Assembly: GCA_013697465.1 (NCBI GenBank)
Contig: JACCWU010000140.1
Span: 1 to 6,768 of the forward strand
DNA from: Actinomycetota bacterium
Lineage (GTDB): Bacteria > Actinomycetota > Thermoleophilia > Gaiellales > Gaiellaceae
Direction of reading: 5' to 3'
Length of the DNA stretch: 6,768 nt
Shown: in pieces, positions 1 to 4,662 of the stretch
Numbering within the stretch: the first letter of the stretch is position 1
Layout of the letters: every line of letters begins with the position of its first letter
Program-made: the position numbers and the translations under genes
Notes under the pieces: generated by a model
Seen by the model: only the letters and a program-made list of their open reading frames with translations
Told to the model about the DNA's origin: nothing
Database searches by the model: none

Positions 1-37
1 AGTGCGAGCAGTGCCGGGGGCCGGTGCGCTCCTCTGG

Positions 38-1207
38 CTAGCGGTTGAACGTCCGGCGAGCAGGAGCGCTCGTCAGCCCGGACGTGTCGCGCGCGCGGAG
101 CGTGATGGTGTAGCGGCCGTCTCCGCGGAAGCGCTGCGCAGGAAGCCAGTTACGCGTGTACGCACCGCACGGCCTCGGGGCAACGCGAGTCGCGAAGCGC
201 CGAGTTGCGGAGCGGACGCCCGGACGCGTCTCCGTGACGAGAATCGCGAGGTTCCGCGGCGTGTCGTCACAGACGCGGAAGCGAACGTACACACGTGCTC
301 CAGTGAAGCGGACGCCGAGGATCGCGAGCGTCGGCCGACGGTTGGTGATCGCCACGGTCGGCTGGACGACGGACGTAGCCGCCGAAGTCGCCGTTCCGGA
401 ACGTCCGTCCTTGCGAGCCGTCACCTCGACCCGCAGACGGAAGCCGAGATCCCCGAGCCGAACGCCGTAGGTCCTGCCCGTCGCGCCGGTGACGTCGGCG
501 CAGATGAAGGAGTCGACGTCGCAGCGCTGCCATTGAAACGCAAAGGACGTCGGCTTGCCCGTCCATGTCCCCTCATTCGCCGTCAGTTCCTGACCGACGC
601 GCGGATCGCCCGTGATCGTCGGCCTGGACGTGTTCGTTAGCGGCGCAGCGTTCGAGGCGATGATGTCCGTGGGCAGCGAGCGGGCATTCGTCGCACCATC
701 CGCGTTCACAGCCGTGACACGAACTCGCATCGTCCGTCCGACGTCGTCCTGCCCGAGCCGGTAGGTCCTGCCGTCCGCGGCCAGGAGCACGCAGCTCGCG
801 CCGATCTGGTTGCACCGCAACCAACGGTAACGGTATGACGTGGGACTGTTGTCCCAGGTGCCGTTCTGTGCCGTGAGGGCTTCGCCGACACGGGGCGTTC
901 CTGTGATCGTGGGAGGCTCGATATTCACCGGCGCCGCCTGTGGCGCGGCCGTGGCCGCTCCGACGATCACGAGAAGAACGAGTGCCGACGAGGCCACAAC
1001 TCCGACAATGGCCCCAAGGCTTGCGATCTTGTGCGTCTTCGATATGTCCCTTCCCCTTGTTTCGATGCCCTTGTTGAAAACGAGGGTTCCCAGGAGCGCA
1101 GACGCAAAAACGCCGCGTTCGAGGGATTTACATCGCCCGAACAGCGTCGCAGCCGTCCAAGGCAGTTCTGCGCGCGGGCGTGTAAGCGCTTTGTCAGAGA
1201 TTTGCAA
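38..1207 (-). CDS. Secreted protein with two Ig-like repeats
   Basis: No enzymatic role can be assigned; this looks like a structural or binding protein exported from the cell. Counting from the TTG at 1207, residues 56-90 form a signal peptide: a basic start (SKTHK), a hydrophobic stretch (about 62-84) and an A-T-A-A-P cleavage region. Two similar repeats follow at about 95-185 and 190-282. Each begins with P-T-I-T-G-x-P-R-V-G-x-x-L-T-A, continues with a G-T-W turn and a Y/F-x-W-x-R-C strand, and holds a second cysteine about 9 residues on. The C-terminal part (about 290-389) is a further predicted beta-rich domain with two cysteines, ending in R-D-T-S-G-L-T-S-A-P, as in an Ig-like last strand. 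There is no sortase motif or membrane anchor. The start is uncertain: 1207 is the only standard start codon that keeps the whole signal peptide, but it adds 54 unlikely residues. An ATA at 1045 behind AAGGGGAAGGG gives a perfect signal peptide. It is divergent from the gene at 1304. Confidence 0.8.
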   Translation of the reverse strand: MQISDKALTRPRAELPWTAATLFGRCKSLERGVFASALLGTLVFNKGIETRGRDISKTHKIASLGAIVGVVASSALVLLVIVGAATAAPQAAPVNIEPPTITGTPRVGEALTAQNGTWDNSPTSYRYRWLRCNQIGASCVLLAADGRTYRLGQDDVGRTMRVRVTAVNADGATNARSLPTDIIASNAAPLTNTSRPTITGDPRVGQELTANEGTWTGKPTSFAFQWQRCDVDSFICADVTGATGRTYGVRLGDLGFRLRVEVTARKDGRSGTATSAATSVVQPTVAITNRRPTLAILGVRFTGARVYVRFRVCDDTPRNLAILVTETRPGVRSATRRFATRVAPRPCGAYTRNWLPAQRFRGDGRYTITLRARDTSGLTSAPARRTFNR

Positions 1208-1303
1208 GGAGCCTTCGAGACGCGCTTAGCGATCGAGCCGTACGGGCACAAAACCCGCAGCGCGTCCAACTCTAAGGACGTACAACACTGGGGGAGGAAA
1301 CTC
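1046..1303. promoter_or_regulatory. Divergent intergenic region between two secreted-protein genes
   Basis: If the left gene starts at 1045, these 258 bases separate two divergent genes for exported proteins and must hold both promoters. On the minus strand a purine-rich AAGGGGAAGGG (1058-1048) precedes the ATA at 1045. On the plus strand GGGGAGG (1291-1297) lies 6 bases before the ATG at 1304. An 8-base palindrome, AAGCGCTT (1184-1191), overlaps a TTGTCA (1191-1196) that resembles a -35 box, but no good -10 box lies at the right distance. I could not fix a promoter or match a known riboswitch. The reading frames stay open across this stretch on both strands, but the encoded residues look non-coding. 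Confidence 0.4.
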
Positions 1304-2104
1304 ATGTCAGGACGGCTTCGACCACTGAAGCTTCTTACGGGTGTGATCGTTTCCGTGTTTCTACTCGCCGTCGCGAGCGGGATCGCGGGCGCGGAACCCG
1401 GCAAGGGCAAGGGCCAGAAGAAGGTGACGCTCTGCCACAAGGGGAAGGTGACCATCACGGTCGGTCTCCCGGCGCTCTGGGCGCACCTCAAGCACGGCGA
1501 CAAGGTAGGACCCTGCAATGCCCATCCGGCTCCGAACACCGCCAAGCTCACGGTCTTCAAGCGCGTCATCAACCATCACGGCGGAAGTAAGCACGCCGCC
1601 GACTTCACGATCAGCATCAACGGCGTGACGGCCACTGGCGGTAACACGCTCGCCGGCTCGGCCACGGGCGTGACGAAGACGGTCACGTCGTTCGGCTCGT
1701 ACAACGTGACCGAGGCAAGCGTCGCCGGGTACGAGCTACTGCATGCCTCGCACGGCTGCTCGGGAACGATCAAGGCCGGACAGCACCTCGTCTGCGTTCT
1801 GACCAACGGAGACCTGGCAGCGAAGCTCACGGTCGTCAAGCAGGTGATCAACGACCACGGTCGCACGAAGACCGCCGCGGACTTCACGATCACGATCAAT
1901 GGCGTCACGGCCGTCGGCGGCAACACGTTCGCCGGATCGGCCACGGGTGTGACGAGGACGCTCTCGACGGTCGGCGGCTATACCGTGACCGAGGCCTCCG
2001 TGACGGGTTACGCACTGCAAAGCGCTTCCGCCGGTTGCTCGGGCACGATCGCGCTCGGTGAGCACAAGACCTGCGTGCTCACGAACAACGACCTTCCAGC
2101 CTGA
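1304..2104 (+). CDS. Secreted protein: CHKGK module plus two prealbumin-like repeats
   Basis: This 266-residue exported protein is probably a surface or matrix component; no catalytic function is visible. Residues 1-30 are a signal peptide (R-L-R-P-L-K-L, hydrophobic 11-28, cleavage near A-G-A-E). A lysine/glycine-rich linker (31-40) leads to a small module at 41-71, V-T-L-C-H-K-G-K ... A-H-L-K-H-G-D-K-V-G-P-C, whose two Cys and several His could form a disulfide or a metal site. Two repeats follow at about 80-170 and 174-263, offset by 93 residues. Each runs K-L-T-V-x-K-x-V-I-N-x-H-G, A-A-D-F-T-I-x-I-N-G-V-T-A, G-x-A-G-S-A-T-G-V-T, Y-x-V-T-E-A-S-V, G-C-S-G-T-I and C-V-L-T-N. This is the pattern of SpaA/prealbumin-like surface domains. 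Each has a paired Cys (152/164 and 245/257). There is no LPXTG motif or C-terminal membrane helix, so it is likely released or held non-covalently. The ATG is chosen for its GGGGAGG site and signal peptide. Confidence 0.87.
   Translation: MSGRLRPLKLLTGVIVSVFLLAVASGIAGAEPGKGKGQKKVTLCHKGKVTITVGLPALWAHLKHGDKVGPCNAHPAPNTAKLTVFKRVINHHGGSKHAADFTISINGVTATGGNTLAGSATGVTKTVTSFGSYNVTEASVAGYELLHASHGCSGTIKAGQHLVCVLTNGDLAAKLTVVKQVINDHGRTKTAADFTITINGVTAVGGNTFAGSATGVTRTLSTVGGYTVTEASVTGYALQSASAGCSGTIALGEHKTCVLTNNDLPA
1544..2092 (+). repeat. Tandem pair of ~93-codon prealbumin-like repeats
   Basis: Two in-gene repeats, about 1544-1813 and 1823-2092, encode the same fold block at a 279-base offset. Stretches such as the one encoding F-A/L-A-G-S-A-T-G-V-T are also nearly identical in DNA (for example GCCGGxTCGGCCACGGG). 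This points to a duplication inside the gene, with moderate divergence since. Confidence 0.8.
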
Positions 2105-2136
2105 CCGGTAGATCTGGACTGAACACCGGTCTTGGG

Positions 2137-2167
2137 GAGTAGCGGCCGGCGGCCCCGGCCGCTACTC
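2137..2167 (+). terminator. Strong GC hairpin after the repeat-protein gene
   Basis: A perfect 13-base inverted repeat, GAGTAGCGGCCGG (2137-2149) and its complement (2155-2167), with a 5-base loop, begins 32 bases after the stop at 2104. It is followed by ATTCTCTTGT, a poor T-tract, so intrinsic termination is likely but may be incomplete in the canonical sense. It separates the secreted-protein gene from the CBS gene. Confidence 0.7.
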
Positions 2168-2253
2168 ATTCTCTTGTACAGCGCGTCGTAAGGTGTGTCG
2201 AACCAGCCAAAGACGGGTACTGCACTCTCATACGCCCGGACAAGGAGGCTGAG

Positions 2254-2691
2254 ATGGGAACGAAGGTAAGCGATGTGATGACGGCTCGCCCGCGCGCCGT
2301 CTCGCCCGACACGCCCTTAAGCCAGGTTGCCGAGCTGATGGAGAGCGAAGACATCGGAGCCATCCCGATTCTCGACGGCGACCAGCTCGCGGGAATGATC
2401 ACGGATCGCGACATAGTGATTCGGGCGGTTGCCAAGGGGAAGGATCCGCGAGGGATGCCAGCACGCGAGATCTCCTCGCGCGACGTCGTCACGGTTCGCC
2501 CCGACAGCAATCTGTCGGAGGCACTGGAGCTGATGGCGGGTCATCAGGTGAGGAGACTGCCCGTTGTCGACGAGGACAACCGGCTTCTCGGCGTCGTCTC
2601 CCAGGCCGACATCGCGCTCGGGGCGAGGGAGAAGGCCGTCGGCGAGATGGTCGAGGAGATCTCCAAGCCGCCCGAGGGGCCGCGGCTGTAA
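2254..2691 (+). CDS. Two-CBS-domain protein
   Basis: This 145-residue cytoplasmic protein consists almost entirely of a CBS pair (Bateman module). Such modules bind adenine nucleotides or related ligands and work as sensors, usually as dimers. CBS1 spans about 5-60 (V-S-D-V-M-T, I-G-A-I-P-I-L-D, L-A-G-M-I-T-D-R-D-I-V-I-R). CBS2 spans about 71-125 (V-V-T-V-R-P-D, V-R-R-L-P-V-V-D, L-L-G-V-V-S-Q-A-D-I-A-L). A short charged tail (126-145) has no recognisable domain. The T-D-R-D and S-Q-A-D motifs are the usual ribose/phosphate contacts. Size and layout match stand-alone CBS proteins such as mycobacterial Hrp1 (from memory), but the ligand cannot be read from sequence. The start is clear: AAGGAGG (2242-2248) sits 5 bases before the ATG. 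The gene is flanked by hairpins on both sides and appears to be transcribed alone. Confidence 0.95.
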   Translation: MGTKVSDVMTARPRAVSPDTPLSQVAELMESEDIGAIPILDGDQLAGMITDRDIVIRAVAKGKDPRGMPAREISSRDVVTVRPDSNLSEALELMAGHQVRRLPVVDEDNRLLGVVSQADIALGAREKAVGEMVEEISKPPEGPRL

Positions 2692-2764
2692 GGCTCGACC
2701 GCGAACGAGCGCGGGGACGAGAGTGCGTGGCGGACTCGATGCGTCGCGTTCGCGCCCCAGATTG

Positions 2765-2793
2765 CGAAAAGCCCCGCGAAGCGGGGCTTTTCG
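2765..2793. terminator. Bidirectional intrinsic terminator between convergent genes
   Basis: A perfect 13-base inverted repeat, CGAAAAGCCCCGC (2765-2777) and its complement (2781-2793), has a three-base GAA loop. The arms give a GC-rich stem flanked by A-tract and T-tract, so each strand sees a hairpin followed by a run of T. It lies 73 bases after the CBS stop (2691) and 21 bases beyond the stop of the convergent gene (2815), so it can serve both. Confidence 0.93.
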
Positions 2794-2814
2794 TTTGTAT
2801 CCGGACCCGTGCTG

Positions 2815-3504
2815 TTACTTGGGGAGGTCCTGCTGCTTTGCGATCGCGCCGGCGAGGAGGTCGCCGGTCATGAACATGTGCGCGAACGCGGCACGATAGG
2901 TCGTGGCCGCCTTCGGGTAGTTCTTCGCCGAGTACGCGTCGATCTGACCCTTGAGCTCGAGCACGTGCCCGAGGAGATCGTTGCGAACCGCGAGCTTCGG
3001 CAGGCCCGTTGCGCCGGCGAGGAAGTCGCCGAACTTGACCGTGTACGTCTTGAGGTTGGCAACGGCCTTCGACTGACCGGCCTTGTCCTTCTTCGCGAGC
3101 GCGACGGTGTAGTCGACGAAGAAGTCGATATGGGCGCGCCACATGAACTTGCCGTCGAGGAAGATCTTCCCGGCCTTGGCGCCGTACACCGAGGCGATCG
3201 ACTTCGAGAGCTCGACCGAGTTCCGGTCGAGGGCCTTCGCGGTTGCTGCGAAGGCGGGGGAGCCCGTGACGCCGAGATTGGTGGCGTTCATCGCGAGCGC
3301 CGCGTGCTCGCCGAGCTGCCGGCCGAGTAGTGACCGAAGGTCCGATGCGCTTACCTTCTGCGACTGCATGGTCATGGACTGCATGGAGTGGGGGGTGCTA
3401 GCCGTCGAGCTCTTCGATGAGCCCGCTGTGGCCGACAGCACACCGACACCGAGTGCGACGACCGCGACGATTGCGGCGACGCTTGCGAACGTGATCCGCT
3501 TCAA
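2815..3504 (-). CDS. Exported His/Met-bearing helical protein, function unknown
   Basis: The 229-residue product has an N-terminal signal sequence or anchor (K-R-I-T-F then hydrophobic 6-27, A-T-A-G). A Ser/Thr linker with a short His/Met cluster follows (H39-S-M41-Q-S-M44-T-M46). The rest (about 52-229) is predicted helical: G-E-H-A-A-L-A-M at 65-72, S-V-Y-G-A-K-A-G at 105-112, W-R-A-H-I-D-F-F-V-D-Y at 122-132, G-H-V-L-E-L at 179-184 and A-H-M-F-M-T-G-D at 208-215. I recall this pattern from helical domains of Bacillus/Paenibacillus proteins labelled 'copper amine oxidase', which carry no oxidase catalytic core; the name should not be read as an activity. The conserved E/H residues and the Met cluster suggest metal binding, which is inference. 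The TTG start at 3504 is chosen because AAAGGG lies 6 bases upstream and it begins the signal sequence. A longer GTG start at 3660 would overlap the divergent gene. No lipobox cysteine is present. Confidence 0.82.
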   Translation of the reverse strand: MKRITFASVAAIVAVVALGVGVLSATAGSSKSSTASTPHSMQSMTMQSQKVSASDLRSLLGRQLGEHAALAMNATNLGVTGSPAFAATAKALDRNSVELSKSIASVYGAKAGKIFLDGKFMWRAHIDFFVDYTVALAKKDKAGQSKAVANLKTYTVKFGDFLAGATGLPKLAVRNDLLGHVLELKGQIDAYSAKNYPKAATTYRAAFAHMFMTGDLLAGAIAKQQDLPK

Positions 3505-3637
3505 GATGAACCCTTTCGGTTGAGAGACATGTAGGCGTGCTTCGCCGCGCTCCGGAGATCGGTTCGTTCGAGAGCGCTCGACCGGCGCGCGGTCGCTTCT
3601 CCCGAACCACGTCGGGCCGATCGACGAAGATTCGGCG
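3505..3637. promoter_or_regulatory. Divergent intergenic region with nested inverted repeats
   Basis: These 133 bases must carry the promoters of the helical-protein gene (minus) and the membrane-protein gene (plus). AAAGGG on the minus strand (3516-3511) is the ribosome site for the TTG start. The plus-strand gene has no clear ribosome site before its ATG. GGTTCG (3561-3566) and CGAACC (3603-3608) form outer arms enclosing two smaller inverted repeats, one around GAGCGCTC (about 3572-3579) and ACCG/CGGT (3581-3593). They could be an operator or an RNA structure. No promoter hexamers could be assigned with confidence. Confidence 0.35.
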
Positions 3638-4348
3638 ATGCGCCACGTCGCCCTCGTCACCGTCGCCGCCGTGAGCGTGTGGACGGTCGGTGGTCTCTGG
3701 CTGGACGCGCAGGTCGGGCGGACCGGCCAGCTCTTGCTCGGCCTGCTGACCTGCGGCGTGCTCGCAGCACTGCTGTCACTCCACCCGCGGGCCGTGAGGC
3801 TCCAGACGCTCGCCGTGGTCGTGATCGCGACCTTCGGTGAGGTCGTCGGATCGCTCGTGTGGGGTCTCTACACCTACCGGCTGGACAACTTGCCGGCGTT
3901 CGTGCCCCCCGGCCACGGGCTCGTCTACCTCGGGGGCTTCTCGCTGGCCACCATCTTCGCGCGACGCCCATCGGCGCTGCTCGGCATCGCGATCGCCGGA
4001 GCTGCGCTCTGGGGAGCTGCCGGAGTGACCGTTCTACCGGCGACCGACCTCGCGGGTGCAGTCGGCTGTGCGTTCCTCGTCGCCGTCCTCTTGAAGACGC
4101 GGCGGCCGGTGTACGCGGGCGTATTCGTCGTCGTGGCGGCGCTCGAGCTCTACGGCACCGCAGTCGGCACCTGGACGTGGGAGGGTGTCGTACCCGGGCT
4201 CGGGATCTCCCAGGGCAACCCGCCGAGCGGCGTCGCAAGCGGCTACGTCGTGTTCGACGTCGTCGCGATCTGGGTGACGACGCGTGTTAGCCGATCGACT
4301 CTCCGGGGCATACGGACGAGAGTCCAGGCATTCGCAGCAAGCTTCTAG
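3638..4348 (+). CDS. Multi-pass membrane protein with internal duplication
   Basis: I do not recognise a named family with certainty. The 236-residue product is strongly hydrophobic, with about seven or eight predicted membrane segments near 4-22, 31-48, 57-77, 94-107, 112-132, 138-152, 157-177 and 199-214, and a basic cytoplasmic-type tail (216-236). Two related motifs sit in the two halves. E68-x-x-G-S-x-V-x-G-x-Y-T-Y80 is followed by P90-P91-G-x-G94. E170-x-x-G-T-x-V-G-x-W-T-W181 is followed by N-P195-P196-S-G198. The acidic residue inside the membrane and the aromatic/PP loops suggest a small-molecule or lipid-related role, but this is speculation. The ATG at 3638 lacks a good ribosome site; the start could be leaderless. 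Its stop lies within a short tandem repeat 53 bases before dodecin, so the two genes could share a transcript. Start confidence is moderate. Confidence 0.75.
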   Translation: MRHVALVTVAAVSVWTVGGLWLDAQVGRTGQLLLGLLTCGVLAALLSLHPRAVRLQTLAVVVIATFGEVVGSLVWGLYTYRLDNLPAFVPPGHGLVYLGGFSLATIFARRPSALLGIAIAGAALWGAAGVTVLPATDLAGAVGCAFLVAVLLKTRRPVYAGVFVVVAALELYGTAVGTWTWEGVVPGLGISQGNPPSGVASGYVVFDVVAIWVTTRVSRSTLRGIRTRVQAFAASF

Positions 4349-4371
4349 CAGACTGCCTTCTAGCAGACGCC
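4342..4371 (+). repeat. 15-bp tandem repeat duplicating the stop codon
   Basis: CTTCTAGCAGACTGC (4342-4356) is followed at once by CTTCTAGCAGACGCC (4357-4371), 13 of 15 bases identical including a 12-base exact core. The first copy contains the TAG stop of the membrane protein (4346-4348). Because the unit is a multiple of three, the second copy supplies another in-frame TAG five codons on. Confidence 0.85.
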
Positions 4372-4387
4372 AATCGACATCCGACAG

Positions 4388-4393
4388 AAGGAG
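4388..4393 (+). promoter_or_regulatory. Ribosome binding site of dodecin
   Basis: AAGGAG lies 8 bases before the ATG at 4402 and fixes the start of this short gene. Confidence 0.85.
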
Positions 4394-4401
4394 AGCGACG
4401 T

Positions 4402-4605
4402 ATGGCCATCGCACGCGTGACCGAGATCAGCGCCACCTCGAGCAAGAGCTTCGAGGATGCGATCAAGCAGGGGCTCGACCGCGCTAACTCGACCCTTCGC
4501 AACGTCAAGTCTGCGTGGATCAAGGAGCAACAGGTTCGCCTGGAAGGCGGCGCCGTCACCGAGTACCAGGTGAACATGCTCGTGACGTTCATCCTCGACG
4601 AGTAG
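4402..4605 (+). CDS. Dodecin, small flavin-binding protein
   Basis: The 67-residue product matches the dodecin family in length and from end to end: a first strand A-I-A-R-V-T-E-I-S-A-T-S, a helix S-F-E-D-A-I-K-Q-G-L-D-R-A (16-28), L-R-N-V-K-S-A-W-I-K-E-Q (32-43), and a last hairpin V-T-E-Y-Q-V-N-M-L-V-T-F-I-L-D. Dodecins assemble into hollow 12-subunit spheres in the cytoplasm and bind flavins in stacked pairs, storing flavin and quenching its photochemistry. Trp39 is in the position of the tryptophan that sandwiches the flavin ring, and Gln56 in the position of the glutamine that contacts it (Trp36/Gln55 in the halobacterial protein, from memory). Whether this one prefers FMN, FAD or riboflavin cannot be read here. 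It lies 53 bases after the membrane-protein gene and converges with a flavoprotein gene, so flavin handling is the local theme. The start is supported by AAGGAG. Confidence 0.97.
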   Translation: MAIARVTEISATSSKSFEDAIKQGLDRANSTLRNVKSAWIKEQQVRLEGGAVTEYQVNMLVTFILDE

Positions 4606-4621
4606 TCCATCGAGCCTTGTC

Positions 4622-4660
4622 GCGCGGCCGAAATCCCGCTGGCGGATTTCGGTCTCGCGC
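4622..4660. terminator. Hairpin between convergent dodecin and oxidoreductase genes
   Basis: CCGAAATCC (4628-4636) and GGATTTCGG (4644-4652) form a 9-base stem with a 7-base loop. Outer arms GCGCG (4622-4626) and CGCGC (4656-4660) extend it past a small unpaired bulge. It lies 17 bases after the dodecin stop and 3 bases beyond the stop of the convergent gene. There is no T-run on either side, so it may stop transcription only with help, or mainly protect RNA ends. Confidence 0.6.
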
Positions 4661-4662
4661 AA

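Noticed and set aside
6..31. Possible terminator hairpin after the Ig-like protein gene
   Set aside because: The stem pairs well only in plus-strand RNA with G-U pairs; in the relevant minus-strand RNA it has mismatches in the middle and no T-run.
2..640. Open plus-strand frame of 212 codons opposite the Ig-like protein gene
   Set aside because: Arginine-rich composition without any domain; it is the complement of a well-supported minus-strand gene in GC-rich DNA.
1080..1145. GACGCAAAAA segment resembling part of a cyclic di-GMP riboswitch
   Set aside because: The rest of the conserved core (GCACAGGGCAAACC-type block and paired helices) is absent.
1031..1303. N-terminal extension of the prealbumin-repeat protein
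   Set aside because: The extension is basic and low in recognisable structure, and the ATG at 1304 has a strong ribosome site and begins a signal peptide.
2700..2754. 8-base inverted repeat CGCGAACG/CGTTCGCG between the CBS gene and its terminator
   Set aside because: Arms are 39 bases apart and built of common GC-rich words; a chance match is likely.
2489..3142. Open frame of 217 codons on the minus strand across the CBS gene end
   Set aside because: It runs through a strong terminator and overlaps both real genes in another frame, with an arginine/proline-rich product.
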